A DNA stretch of 50,451 nt from Planctomycetota bacterium (GTDB lineage Bacteria; Planctomycetota; UBA1135; GCA-002686595): contig JADLBP010000209.1 of assembly GCA_020847695.1 (NCBI GenBank), positions 1 through 50,451 of the forward strand, read 5' to 3'. Under the pieces are notes generated by a model. The model had not been told where the DNA came from and did not search any database. It was given only the letters and a program-made list of their open reading frames with translations. The translations under genes were made by a program, and so were the position numbers. Shown here one piece after another: positions 23,942-34,282 of the stretch (its first letter is position 1; each line of letters begins with the position of its first letter).

Positions 23942-26524
23942 GTGGTGACCCGTCGCACGCGCCGAGTGCGCACCACGCGCACCAGCGTCCGCGTCGCGGA
24001 GCGGATCGCTTCGACGCTGATCTCGATCGGCGGGCTCGGCACGATCGCCGCGGTCGGCTTGATCATGGTCTTCTTGGTCTGGGTGGTCGCTCCGCTGGTC
24101 GGCGGCGCGACGCTCGACGAGGAGCGGCGCGTGACGTTCGCCGCCGAGCCCGTCGGCGACGACACGCGCATCGTCGAAGCGCAGGTCGACGAGTACCGCC
24201 TGCTCTCCTGGTCGCTCGACCGCGACGGACGCCTGCTCGTGCGTCGGCTCGACAACGGCGATCTGGTGGCCGAGCGAGCGCTCGTCGACGGCCCGCGGCC
24301 GAGCGCACTCGGAGTCGACGTCGAGCGCGGGTCGCTCGCGCTCGGCTTCGCGGACGGCTCGGTGCGCATCGGCTCGATCGGATTCGGCGCCGAGCTGCTC
24401 GCGGGCGAGTCCGCGGTGCCTTTCCTTTCGCTCGCCGCCGGCGAGCGCACGACCGAAGGCGAGCGCGTCGTCGAACGCTCGGGCGACGGTTTCCTGCGCG
24501 CCCAGCGATGTCGCGTCGACGTCGGCGAGACCCTGGACACCGGGTCGAGCTCCGCGGTGGTCTTGATCGACCAGATCGAGACCGACACGGGGCGCACGCT
24601 CGCGACCTACCACGCCGATCACACGCTCGCGCTCTACCGCGTCGTCGAGCGCGAGAACCTGCTGACCGGCGAGATCACGCGCAAGCTGGTGCAGGGCTCG
24701 GTCGCGTTCGAGCCGCCCGCGGGCTTCGAGCCGGCGTCGCTCGCGGTGTCGTCGGGCGGCTCGAGCACGTACCTCGTTTCCGCCGACGGCCGCGTCGCGC
24801 GCTTCGACACGCGCGACCTCGAGGCTCCCGAGCTCGCCGAGACCGTCGACTTGCTGCCCGAATCCGACGCGCGGATCACCGCGTCGCGGTTCCTGCTCGG
24901 GCGCACCACGCTGCTGGTCGCCGACGATCGCGGCGGAGTCGGCGCGTTCTTCGTCGTCAAGCCCGACGGCGCATCGACGCCCGACGGCGCGCTGCTGGTT
25001 CGCGCGCACGAGCTCGGACGGCCGGGAGCGGCGGTCTCGGCGCTCGCGACCTCGCAACGCACACGCCTGGTCGCGGTCGCGTACGCCGACGGCGAGGTGC
25101 ACGTGTTCAACGTCACCAGCGGCAAGGACCTGGTCGCTCTCCGCGTGCCCGAGCCGACGCTCGCGCTCGCGCTGGCACCCAAGGACGACGCACTGGTCGC
25201 GTTCGGCGCGCATGGCGCGAGCGCGTGGGGGTTCGATCCCAAGCACTCCGAGGTCACGTTCGCCGCGCTGTTCCGTCCGGTCTGGTACGAAGGCTACCAG
25301 GGCCCGGAGCACGTCTGGCAGTCCTCGAGCGGCACCGACGACTTCGAGCCCAAGCTCGGCCTGCTGCCGTTGGTGTTCGGCACGCTCAAGGCGACGTTCT
25401 ACTCGCTCTTGTTCGGCGTTCCGATCGCGATCCTCGCGGCGCTCTTCTCGAGCGAGTTCCTCTCGCCGCGCGTGCGCGTTCCGATCAAGTCGACGGTCGA
25501 GATCATGGCGGGGCTGCCGAGCGTCGTGCTCGGCTTCCTCGCCGCCGTGATCTTCGCGCCGTTCGTGCAGGCAGTCGTCCCTGCGGTGCTCGCGGGGCTC
25601 GCGACGCTGCCGCTCGCGCTGCTCCTGGGAGCGTACCTGTGGCAGCTCTTGCCCCAGCGCATCGCGCTGCGCTTCGCCGACGGCCGCCGGTTCGCGTGCA
25701 TCGTCGCGATGCTGCCGGTCGGCGTCGCCGCGGCGGCGTGGCTCGGTCCGTGGGTCGAGCGTTGGCTGTTCGCGGGCGACGTCGAGCAGTGGCTCGCGGG
25801 CGAGCGCGGCGGCGCGCTCGGCGGCTGGATGTTGCTCTTCGTGCCGCTCGCAGGTCTGTTGGTCGCGCTCGCCAACGGACGCGCGCTGACGCCGTGGCTG
25901 CGCGCGCGTTCGTTCGGGTGGGGGCGCGCCGCGTGCGCGCGCGCGGACCTGGTGCGCTTCGCATTCAACGTCGTCGCGACGGTGGTGATCGCGCTCGCGC
26001 TCTCCGCCGCGGTCGCCGGGCTCGGCTTCGACGCTCGCGGCTCGTTCGTCGACACCTACGTGCAGCGCAACGCGCTCGTCGTCGGCTTCGTGATGGGCTT
26101 CGCGATCATCCCGATCATCTACACGATCGCCGAGGATGCGCTGACCAGCGTGCCGGGGCACCTCAGGCTTGCTTCGCTCGCCGCGGGCGCGACGCCGTGG
26201 CAGACCGCGGTGCACGTGATCCTGCCGACCGCGGCGAGCGGGCTCTTCTCGGCGGTGATGGTCGGCCTCGGCCGCGCGGTCGGCGAGACGATGATCGTGT
26301 TGATGGCGACCGGCAACACGCCGGTGATGAACTGGAACGTGTTCTCGGGCTTCCGCACGCTCTCCGCGAACATCGCGACCGAGCTGCCGGAGGCGGTCAA
26401 GAACAGCACGCACTACCGCACGCTCTTCCTCGCCGCGTTGTTGCTCTTCGCGATGACGTTCGCGGTCAACACCGCGGCCGAGGTCGTCCGGCAGCGCTTC
26501 CGTAGGAGGGCGTTCCAGCTGTGA
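23942..26524 (+). CDS. pstC: phosphate ABC transporter permease PstC, long form
   Basis: PstC forms half of the phosphate channel. The 860-residue protein is far longer than the classic about 320 residues. One membrane segment (about 22-52) is followed by a large extracytoplasmic domain (about 55-470) with propeller-like repeats, then the permease domain (about 474-855) containing TLKATFYSLLFGVPIAILAALF and the EAA loop (GATPWQTAVHVILPTAASGL, near 745) that contacts PstB. Long PstC proteins of this kind are known in Pseudomonas and Vibrio. The start is GTG at 23942; the next codon is also GTG. The stop overlaps the GTG start of pstA. Confidence 0.93.
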   Translation: MVTRRTRRVRTTRTSVRVAERIASTLISIGGLGTIAAVGLIMVFLVWVVAPLVGGATLDEERRVTFAAEPVGDDTRIVEAQVDEYRLLSWSLDRDGRLLVRRLDNGDLVAERALVDGPRPSALGVDVERGSLALGFADGSVRIGSIGFGAELLAGESAVPFLSLAAGERTTEGERVVERSGDGFLRAQRCRVDVGETLDTGSSSAVVLIDQIETDTGRTLATYHADHTLALYRVVERENLLTGEITRKLVQGSVAFEPPAGFEPASLAVSSGGSSTYLVSADGRVARFDTRDLEAPELAETVDLLPESDARITASRFLLGRTTLLVADDRGGVGAFFVVKPDGASTPDGALLVRAHELGRPGAAVSALATSQRTRLVAVAYADGEVHVFNVTSGKDLVALRVPEPTLALALAPKDDALVAFGAHGASAWGFDPKHSEVTFAALFRPVWYEGYQGPEHVWQSSSGTDDFEPKLGLLPLVFGTLKATFYSLLFGVPIAILAALFSSEFLSPRVRVPIKSTVEIMAGLPSVVLGFLAAVIFAPFVQAVVPAVLAGLATLPLALLLGAYLWQLLPQRIALRFADGRRFACIVAMLPVGVAAAAWLGPWVERWLFAGDVEQWLAGERGGALGGWMLLFVPLAGLLVALANGRALTPWLRARSFGWGRAACARADLVRFAFNVVATVVIALALSAAVAGLGFDARGSFVDTYVQRNALVVGFVMGFAIIPIIYTIAEDALTSVPGHLRLASLAAGATPWQTAVHVILPTAASGLFSAVMVGLGRAVGETMIVLMATGNTPVMNWNVFSGFRTLSANIATELPEAVKNSTHYRTLFLAALLLFAMTFAVNTAAEVVRQRFRRRAFQL

Positions 26525-28268
26525 GCGAGCTCCTCGACGCACCGGTCTCGACGAAGCGCTACGTGCGCCGGCGCGGCGCCGTGCGCGCGACGTCGCTGTT
26601 CTCGAACGGCGAGCCGATGGTGTGGCTCACCGGCGGCGCGCTCGGCCTGTGCGTGCTGATGATCGTCGGCATGCTCTGCCTCGTCGGCGTGCAGGGCGCG
26701 GCGACGTTCCAGCCGCGCGAGCTCGTGCGCTGGACGACGATCGACGGCGGCGTCGTGCTCGGCGAGGTGGTCGAGGTCGAGCGCTATCGGCCGAGCGACG
26801 CGCAGCTCGAGCTGCTCTCCGAAGCGACACGCGCCGCCGCCCGCGAACGGCTCCTGGCGCAGGGGGGCGAGGCCGAGCGCCGCTTGGTGCGCACCGAGAA
26901 CTTCGAGCTCACCGGCACGCACTACACGTGGGTCAGCGACTTCGAGACCCGCGAGCGCACGACGCCGGAATGGGCGCTCTCGATCGAGCGGCGTGAGGGC
27001 GGTCCGTTCTACGGCGTGCTGCGCGGCTTCGAGCTCGACGGCCAGCGCGTCGCGAGCGAGCCGGCGGCGGCGTGGACTCTGCTCGAGGAGCACCTGCCGG
27101 CGGTGCTCGAGCGCGTCGACGCGCGCCGCGCGATCGAACGCGAGGAGATCGGCCGCGTCAACCGCGCGATGGAGACCGAGCGCCTCGCGGTGCGACGCGC
27201 CGAGTTGGAGCATGGTCTCGGCTCCGACGCGGCGCGCACGGCGCGGGAGCTCTTCTCCGCGCGCGAGGTCGGGCTCAAGACCGAGTTCGAGCGCCTGCGC
27301 GGCGAGATCGAGGCGCTCGATCGCCAGAACTCGCGCTACGCGCTCAGCGTCGAGGCCGCGGACGGCTCCGAGCAGCGGATCCCGCTCGCCACCGTGGTGC
27401 GCGCCTACCCCGCGAACCGCCTGGACTTCGGCGACCGGGTCTCGATCTACGCATCGCGCACGTGGGAGTTCCTCGCCGACGAGCCGCGCGAATCGAACAC
27501 CGAGGGCGGCGTGCTGCCGGCGATCTTCGGCACGGTCACGATGACGCTGGTGATGTCGATCCTGGTCGTGCCGTTCGGCGTGCTCGCCGCGCTCTACCTG
27601 CGTGAATACGCCAAGCCCGGGCCGTTGGTCAGCTTCGTGCGCATCGCGGTCAACAACCTCGCCGGCGTCCCGAGCATCGTCTTCGGCGTGTTCGGCCTCG
27701 GCTTCTTCTGCTACTTCGTCGGCGCGTCGATCGACGAGCTCTTCTACGCCGAGCGTCTGCCGAGCCCGACGTTCGGCACCGGCGGTGTGCTTTGGGCCTC
27801 GCTGACGCTCGCGCTGCTGACGCTGCCGGTGGTGATCGTGCCGACCGAGGAGGCGCTCGCCGCGGTGCCGAGCTCGATGCGCGAGGGCTCGTACGCCTGC
27901 GGCGCGACCAAGTGGCAGACGATCCGCCGGATCGTGCTCCCGCGAGCGATGCCCGGCATCCTGACCGGGATGATCCTCGCGATCGCGCGCGGCGCGGGCG
28001 AGGTCGCGCCGCTGATGCTGGTCGGCGCGGTCAAGCTCGCGCCCGAGCTCCCGATCGACGGCGAGGCGCCCTTCGTGCACCCGTCGAGGAGCTTCATGCA
28101 CCTCGGTTTCCACATCTACGACCTCGGGTTCCAGAGCCCGAACAGCGAGGCCGCCAAGCCGATGGTCTACACGACGACCCTGCTCTTGATCGGGCTCGTC
28201 GTGCTGTTGAACGTCGTCGCCATCGCGGTGCGCGCGAAGTTGCGCCGCCGCTTCCAAGGAGCACAGGT

Positions 28269-28272
<4 letters not shown>
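26521..28272 (+). CDS. pstA: phosphate ABC transporter permease PstA, long form
   Basis: PstA is the second channel subunit. It begins at a GTG in a GTGA overlap with pstC. One membrane segment (about 38-60) leads to an extracytoplasmic insertion (about 62-325), whose middle (about 190-275) is charged and coiled-coil-like, followed by the permease domain (about 330-575) with [26 protein letters not shown] and the EAA loop [20 protein letters not shown]. At 583 residues it matches the long form that pairs with long PstC. The insertions of the two subunits probably pack together above the membrane. The stop overlaps pstB in an ATGA. Confidence 0.93.
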
Positions 28273-29186
<914 letters not shown>

Positions 29187-29206
29187 GCGAGTCGGCCCGC
29201 GGCACG

Positions 29207-29250
29207 GAGCCCGCGAGCGCGCGCCTCGCCACGCCGGCGAACGCGGGCTC
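29207..29250. terminator. stem-loop between convergent pstB and phoU
   Basis: GAGCCCGCG (29207-29215) pairs with CGCGGGCTC (29242-29250) around a 26-base, self-complementary loop, 20 bases after the pstB stop. As the genes converge, the structure could serve both strands. No T tract is present on either side. Confidence 0.4.
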
Positions 29251-29295
29251 AGTTCGAGCGCGAGCGCGCCCCCGAGCGAGCGCGGGAGCCGCCGG

Positions 29296-29994
29296 TCACC
29301 GTGCGCGACCGTTGGGGAAGCGCGTCGAGCGCGAAGGCTCGGTCGAGTGGTGGCGGATGACCTCGCCCTCGACCATGAAGACGATGTCCTCGGCGATGTT
29401 GGTCGCGAGATCGGCGATGCGTTCGAGGTGGCGGACGACCGAGAGCGTGTGCACCGCGCGCTCGACGGTGTCGGCGTCGCGGCGCATCAGGTCCTGCAGT
29501 TCGGCGAACATCTGCTTGTGATAGGCGTCGACCTCGTCGTCCTCGCGCGAGACGGCGCGCGCGAGCTCGGCATCGAGGTTGACCAGCGCGTCCAGGCCGC
29601 GCTTCACCATGCTCTGCACCTTGACCACCATGCGCTGGAAGTCGATCTGGGCTTCGATCGGCGCGTGGGTCGCCAGGTAGGTCGCGCGCTCGGCGATCGC
29701 TTGCGCGTGGTCGCCCATGCGCTCGAGGTCGTTGTTGACCTTGATGCAGCCGATGATGAAGCGCAGGTCGCCCGCGACCGGTTGGTGGAGCGCGAGCATC
29801 TTCAGGCACTTGTCCTCGATCGCGAGCTCCTTGCGGTCGATCGCCTCGTCGCCGGCGGAGACCTCGGACGCGAGTTCGGGGCGACGGTGGACCAACGACG
29901 CGATCGCCTTGTTGATCGACTCCTCGACGAGGGAGCCCATCGTCAAGATGTCCTTCTTGAGGTCGTCGAGGTCGTGCTGGAGGTGCTTCTTCAT
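29296..29994 (-). CDS. phoU: phosphate signalling regulator PhoU
   Basis: PhoU links PstB to PhoR and keeps the Pho response off when phosphate is plentiful. The 232-residue protein has two helical-bundle repeats with the metal-binding signatures: NNDLERMGDHAQAIAERA (about 90-107) and VVRHLERIADLATNIAEDIVF (about 185-205). A basic, Ser-rich tail follows the second bundle. I chose the ATG at 29992-29994, where family similarity starts; the frame is open 20 codons further. In many bacteria phoU is the last gene of pstSCAB; here it is on the opposite strand, downstream of the porin and facing pstB. Confidence 0.93.
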   Translation of the reverse strand: MKKHLQHDLDDLKKDILTMGSLVEESINKAIASLVHRRPELASEVSAGDEAIDRKELAIEDKCLKMLALHQPVAGDLRFIIGCIKVNNDLERMGDHAQAIAERATYLATHAPIEAQIDFQRMVVKVQSMVKRGLDALVNLDAELARAVSREDDEVDAYHKQMFAELQDLMRRDADTVERAVHTLSVVRHLERIADLATNIAEDIVFMVEGEVIRHHSTEPSRSTRFPNGRAR

Positions 29995-30053
29995 CGGTCG
30001 AGCCTTGAGGGGAGCTGCTCGGCCGCGCGTCGCGGCCGGTGCGCCTCCGAACA

Positions 30054-30091
30054 AACGCTGCCGGCGCGGATCGCTCCGCGTCGGCAGCGTT
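30054..30091 (-). terminator. Rho-independent terminator of the porin gene
   Basis: On the minus strand AACGCTGCCG pairs with CGGCAGCGTT, with an inner CGCGGA/TCCGCG stem and a 4-base loop, and TTTGTT follows the stem. It lies about 50 bases after the porin stop and about 60 bases before phoU, so phoU needs read-through or its own promoter. Confidence 0.65.
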
Positions 30092-30142
30092 CGTGACGGA
30101 GTGCGATGTCACGAGATCGGGTCAGAGCGTCACGGCGTCCGC

Positions 30143-31213
30143 TCAGACGGCGAGCACCAGGCCCAAGATGATCTTGTCGGTGTCGAGCGAGTCGTTGTCG
30201 CTCGAGGTCGACAGGAAGTTGAGCTGCCACTTCGCCTTGTGCCCGTTGACGTAGTAGTTGACGCCGAGGCCGATCGTCGACGTGTCGTCGGTGTCGTCCG
30301 CGTCCTCGTAGCGCACGGCGCCTTCCCAGTTCGGGTTGAACTGGTAGGTCGCGGTCAGATCGAACGGCGTGGTGTCCGCGCGGCCGCTGGCGTTCTTCGC
30401 GGCGCCGGTCGGAACCGCGCCGGCGGTGAAGCCGTCGTCGTAGTCGAGGATTTCGCCTTGCACGAAGACCGGGCCGGTCACGGCGAGCACTTCGAACGCC
30501 ATCACGGTGCCGTCGGTCAGCGTGCCTTCGTCGAGGTACGTCGCGCCGAGCGTCAGCGCGGTTTCGGCGTCGGTGCCGAAGCCCGCCTCTTGCTTGACGA
30601 TGCCCGAGCCCTTGACGTCGAACGCGACGTGGCCGGCGATCAGGAGCTCGTCGGAGATGCCGTCGCCGCCGTTCTGAGCGGAGGCGTACCAGCGGAACTG
30701 CTGGATCTTGCCGTCGAACATCACGCCCGGCTCGCGGCCGCTCCACACGGCGCCTTGGGCGGTGCGTTCGTAGAACGCGAGCGATTCGTCGGAGGCCGAC
30801 GAGCTCTGGAGGATCGGCACGCGGTACTGACCGAACGTCAGGTTGACCGCTTCGCACAGCTTGACCCAGCCGAAGCCGTCCTTCAGATCCGCGGTGCCCT
30901 TGGCTCCGTCGACGCTGAGCTTCATCTTCATCGTGTCGGTGATGTCGGCGGCGAAGTTCAGGCGCACGCCGGTGAGCTGCGTCCCGAGCGTGTCCGGGCT
31001 GCCGGGCGTGGTCGAATCCTGGCTGATGATGTTCGTCTTGATGTAGCCGGAGACCTTGACGCCGGATTCGGCGGCGCCGAGCGTGCCGGCGAGGGCTTCG
31101 AGCTCGCGATCGAGGGACGCGTAAGCGGTGGCGTTCGGCGTCTCCGTGCCGCCAGCCTTGGCGACGCCGGTGACTGCGACGAGCGCCATGGCGCTCAGGG
31201 CGGGACCGTTCAT
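30143..31213 (-). CDS. outer-membrane porin, OprP/OprO-like
   Basis: The protein begins with a signal peptide (MNGPALSAMALVAVTGVAKA), has a short helical stretch (about 30-47) and then alternating beta strands to the end. Segments such as GVRLNFAADITDTMKMKLSVDGAKG and LTFGQYRVPI and the terminal strand KIILGLVLAV fit the phosphate-selective porin family. It has 356 residues, somewhat shorter than OprP. Its place between phoR and phoU, and a weak Pho-box-like repeat upstream, support phosphate uptake through an outer membrane. The basic eyelet residues of OprP cannot be confirmed by eye. A GGAG about 10 bases before the ATG is the likely ribosome-binding site. Confidence 0.85.
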   Translation of the reverse strand: MNGPALSAMALVAVTGVAKAGGTETPNATAYASLDRELEALAGTLGAAESGVKVSGYIKTNIISQDSTTPGSPDTLGTQLTGVRLNFAADITDTMKMKLSVDGAKGTADLKDGFGWVKLCEAVNLTFGQYRVPILQSSSASDESLAFYERTAQGAVWSGREPGVMFDGKIQQFRWYASAQNGGDGISDELLIAGHVAFDVKGSGIVKQEAGFGTDAETALTLGATYLDEGTLTDGTVMAFEVLAVTGPVFVQGEILDYDDGFTAGAVPTGAAKNASGRADTTPFDLTATYQFNPNWEGAVRYEDADDTDDTSTIGLGVNYYVNGHKAKWQLNFLSTSSDNDSLDTDKIILGLVLAV

Positions 31214-31237
31214 GAAGGGAATGCTCCGTTGGGACTT

Positions 31238-31255
31238 CGAGAAGGACGGATCAAG
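31238..31255 (-). promoter_or_regulatory. weak Pho-box-like repeat upstream of the porin
   Basis: On the minus strand CTTGATC (31249-31255) is followed 11 bases later by CTTCTCG (31238-31244). Only the first copy is a good match to the half-site seen at pstS and phoB. It lies 25-42 bases before the porin ATG. Confidence 0.3.
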
Positions 31256-31360
31256 GCGAGCACCGGGTCGGGGCTCGACTTGTGGACGCCCCCGAGGGCG
31301 CCCGACAGCGGCACCTTAGGCAATCCTCGGGCCACGCGGCAACTCGCTTTGGATCCGAGT

Positions 31361-31381
31361 CGGAAAGGGCCGCCCTTTCCG
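31361..31381 (-). terminator. hairpin between phoR and the porin
   Basis: CGGAAAGGG (31361-31369) and CCCTTTCCG (31373-31381) form a perfect 9-bp stem with a 3-base loop, about 90 bases after the phoR stop. No T tract follows. It probably separates phoBR transcription from the porin. Confidence 0.45.
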
Positions 31382-31470
31382 GCGGACGCGGAAGTTCGCG
31401 AGCGATCGTCAAGCCGCGATGAAGAAGCGGCGAATTCCGGGCTCGCTCCGCCCGGCGCCGGACGCGGCCG

Positions 31471-33273
31471 TCACGGGCCGGCCGTGGCCGCGAGCGGCAG
31501 GTGGACGCGGAACGTGCTGCCTCGTCCGGGCGTGCTCTCGACCGAGACCGAGCCCCCGTAGGTCAGCGCGAGGTGCTTGACGATCGAGAGCCCGAGGCCG
31601 GTGCCGCCGAGCTCGCGCGAGCGCGCCTTGTCGACCCGGTAGAAGCGCTCGAAGATGCGGTCGAGCTCGCGCGGCTCGATGCCGATCCCGGTGTCCTGGA
31701 CCTCGAGGGCGACTTCGTCGTCGCCCGGGGCGATCCGCACCTCGACCGAGCCCTTCGCCTGCGTGTACTTGATCGCGTTGTCGAGCAGGTTTCCGACGAT
31801 CTGGCGCAGGCCTTCCTCGTCGCCGCGGACGAGCACCGGCGCGTCGCCGAGCGCGGCGGACAGCGCGATGCGCTTCTGTTCCGCGAGCGGCGCGAACCGC
31901 TCGACGCTCTCGCGGACCGAGCGGCAGAGGTCGAGCTCGACGAGCTCCGGCCGTTGTTCTTGCGCCTCGATGCGCGCGAGCGTCAAGAGGTCCTGCACCA
32001 GCGCGGTCAGGCGCGAGGTCTGCTCGCGGATGCGCTCGAGGAACCGCCGCTCGACGTCGCGCGGCATCGCATCGTCGTCGAGCACAGTCTCGATGTAGCC
32101 GCGGATCGCGGTCAGCGGCGTCTTCAGCTCGTGGCTGACGTTGGCGACGAAATCGCGCCGCACGCCTTCCAGCCGGCGCAGCTCGGTGACGTCGTGCAGC
32201 ACGACCACCGCGCCGACGTTCTCGCCCGACGCGCCCGCGAGCGGCGATGCGAAGAGCTCGACGAAGATCGCGGCGGTCGCGTCGCCGAGCCGGACCTCGG
32301 TGCGGCACTCGCGCTGCGTGCGGCGCGCGTCCTCGAGGATGCGCGGCACTTCGAGCACCCGCGTGGTCTCCCACACGCGTCGGCCGAGCGCGCGTTCGGC
32401 GTCGGTGCGCAGGATCCGCGCCGCGGCGCCGTTCATGTGGACGACCCGTTCCTCGACGTCGACCGCGACGACGCCCTCGACCATGCTCGACAGGATCGCG
32501 AGCAGCTTGTTGCGGTCCGCGGCGAGCGTCGCGACGCGTTGCTCGAGCTCGGAGCTCATCGTGCGGAACGACCGCGCGAGCTCGCCGAACTCGTCCTCGC
32601 CCTCCGGCGGCAACGGGTGGTCGTGCTCGCCTCGCGCGATCGCGCGCGCCGCGTCCGAGAGCTGAGCGAGCGGCTTCGTCGTGCGACGGGCGATCGGCCA
32701 CGCGACCAGCAGTCCGATCAACGCCGCGAGTGCCGCGCCCAAGGCGACCGCTCCGCGGGCCTCGGCGAGCCGGGCGTCGATCGCGCCGATGTCGAGCGCG
32801 GCGCGCACGTAGCCGAGCACGCGTTCCCCGGACCGCACGGCTCGTGCGTGGTAGCGGGTGCGCAACCCGGTGGTCGCGGACCGTCGTTCGGCGGAGCCGG
32901 CGCCGCTGCTGCGCGCCGAGACGACCTCCGCGCGGTTCGCGTGGTTCTCCATCGACGCGGGCTCCTCGTCGGTGTCGGCGACGACCGATCCGTCGACCGC
33001 GATCACGGTCAAGCGCATGCCCGCGGCGCGGCCGAGCCTGCGCACGCGCTCCTGGAAGTCGGCGGAGACGACACCCTCGAGCTCGGGCCTCGCCAATTCC
33101 TCGACGAAGAGCGCCGAGTCGGCGAGCGACTCGTCGAGCGCCTCGGTCATGTCGCGTTCGACGAGCGCATCGATGCGCCACCCGGCGAGCACCGCCGTGA
33201 CGAGGATCAACGCGAGGAATGCGCCGTAGAGCCTCCAGAAGAAGCTCGAGCGCGCGATCGGGGCCGCGGTCAC
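31471..33273 (-). CDS. phoR: phosphate-sensing histidine kinase
   Basis: PhoR phosphorylates PhoB when phosphate is scarce. Domains in order are: membrane segment (about 11-31), extracytoplasmic region (about 32-170, with a disordered Ser/Arg-rich part near 120-135), second membrane segment (about 174-194), HAMP (about 195-250), PAS (about 255-365), HisKA with the phosphoacceptor His381 in FVANVSHELKTPL, and the ATPase domain with NLLDNAIKYT (N box), DTGIGI (G1) and GGTGLGLSIVKH (G2). The 600 residues exceed E. coli PhoR because of the periplasmic loop, as in Gram-positive PhoR. It follows phoB by 4 bases, so they are one operon. Confidence 0.94.
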   Translation of the reverse strand: MTAAPIARSSFFWRLYGAFLALILVTAVLAGWRIDALVERDMTEALDESLADSALFVEELARPELEGVVSADFQERVRRLGRAAGMRLTVIAVDGSVVADTDEEPASMENHANRAEVVSARSSGAGSAERRSATTGLRTRYHARAVRSGERVLGYVRAALDIGAIDARLAEARGAVALGAALAALIGLLVAWPIARRTTKPLAQLSDAARAIARGEHDHPLPPEGEDEFGELARSFRTMSSELEQRVATLAADRNKLLAILSSMVEGVVAVDVEERVVHMNGAAARILRTDAERALGRRVWETTRVLEVPRILEDARRTQRECRTEVRLGDATAAIFVELFASPLAGASGENVGAVVVLHDVTELRRLEGVRRDFVANVSHELKTPLTAIRGYIETVLDDDAMPRDVERRFLERIREQTSRLTALVQDLLTLARIEAQEQRPELVELDLCRSVRESVERFAPLAEQKRIALSAALGDAPVLVRGDEEGLRQIVGNLLDNAIKYTQAKGSVEVRIAPGDDEVALEVQDTGIGIEPRELDRIFERFYRVDKARSRELGGTGLGLSIVKHLALTYGGSVSVESTPGRGSTFRVHLPLAATAGP

Positions 33274-33277
33274 GCGC

Positions 33278-33979
33278 TCATGATGCCGTTTCGTCGGCGA
33301 AGCGGTAGCCCACGCCGCGAACGGTCTCGATCAGGTCGCGATAGGGGCCGAGCTTCTTCCGCAGCGACCCGACGTGGACGTCGATGTTGCGGTCGATCAC
33401 GACCGCGTGCTCGCCGATCACGCGCGAGAGCAACTGGTCGCGCCCGAACACCCGACCGGGATGGGCCGCGAGGAAGTGGAGCAGTCGCATCTCGGTCGCG
33501 GTCAGCGTCACCGCCTTGCCGTCGATCGTCGCCGCGTGCTTCGCGGAGTCGACGACGAGCCCGCTGCGCACGACGCGCTCGCCGGCGCCGCGGGTGTCCT
33601 TGAGCGGTCCCCGGCGCAGCACGGCCTTGACGCGCGCGACGAGCTCCTTCGGGCTGAACGGCTTGGTGATGTAGTCGTCGGCGCCGAGGGCGAGCCCGGT
33701 GACGACGTCCGATTCCTCGCCCTTGGCGGTGACCATGATCACCGGGATCGCGGCGGTCACCGCATCGGCCTGCAGCCTCCGGCAGACCTCGATGCCGTCG
33801 ATGCCGGGCAGCATCAGGTCGAGGAGCACGAGGTCGGGGTTCTCCTTGCGCACGCGCGCCAGCCCTTCGTCGCCGCTCTTCGCCGTCGAGACCTTGTATC
33901 CCTCGCGCGTCAGGTTGTACTGCACGACCTCGAGGATGTCCGGTTCGTCCTCGATCACTACGATGTGCTCTCGCTTCAT
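33278..33979 (-). CDS. phoB: phosphate response regulator (OmpR family)
   Basis: The receiver domain (about 1-125) has the acidic pair Glu10-Asp11, phosphoacceptor Asp54 in LVLLDLMLPGIDG, the switch Thr in MVTAKGEE and Lys in YITKPFSPKELVARV. The winged-helix domain (about 135-230) shows LTATEMRLLHFLAAHPGRVFGRDQLL and IDVHVGSLRKKLG, the usual OmpR/PhoB DNA-reading pattern. The 233-residue length is standard. Together with phoR 4 bases downstream and the pst genes in the same island, the phosphate assignment is firm. Three Pho-box half-sites about 60 bases upstream suggest autoregulation. Confidence 0.95.
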   Translation of the reverse strand: MKREHIVVIEDEPDILEVVQYNLTREGYKVSTAKSGDEGLARVRKENPDLVLLDLMLPGIDGIEVCRRLQADAVTAAIPVIMVTAKGEESDVVTGLALGADDYITKPFSPKELVARVKAVLRRGPLKDTRGAGERVVRSGLVVDSAKHAATIDGKAVTLTATEMRLLHFLAAHPGRVFGRDQLLSRVIGEHAVVIDRNIDVHVGSLRKKLGPYRDLIETVRGVGYRFADETAS

Positions 33980-34282
33980 GTGCTCTTCACGCGCGTCCGT
34001 GCGCCGTTCGGTGTCGGGGAAGGACGCTCGCCCGATGGGATCAAGGAGACATAAAGGCCTGGTGAAGCTCGACGGTAGCCGAACCCGCAGGCCGGGTCGA
34101 GGAAGGTCGATGGACGACCGGCTCGTAGAGCGCCGCGTACGGAAGCCGCGGAGGTGCGAGCCGGTCGCTTGGCCGGTTCTTCTCGGTTCGCCGAGCCTTC
34201 ATCGAAGCCACGCGCGCCAGGATCGGGTCGTGGCGTCAAGCTCGAGCGAACGCCGCGTGAAGCTTCTCGGAGGCGACGCGCG
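33980..34282. other. divergent phoB / prmA intergenic region
   Basis: These 303 bases hold the Pho-box repeats (34039-34067) on the phoB side and the GGAGG ribosome-binding site of prmA at the other end. Open frames cross it but their products look like shadow translation; I see no gene. Confidence 0.5.
34039..34067 (-). promoter_or_regulatory. triple-repeat Pho box upstream of phoB
   Basis: On the minus strand CTTCACC (34061-34067), CTTTATG (34050-34056) and CTTGATC (34039-34045) follow each other at exactly 11-base intervals, one helical turn, each with a CTTnAy core. This is one and a half PhoB dimer sites. It lies 60-88 bases before the phoB ATG, a usual place for activation. Confidence 0.6.
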
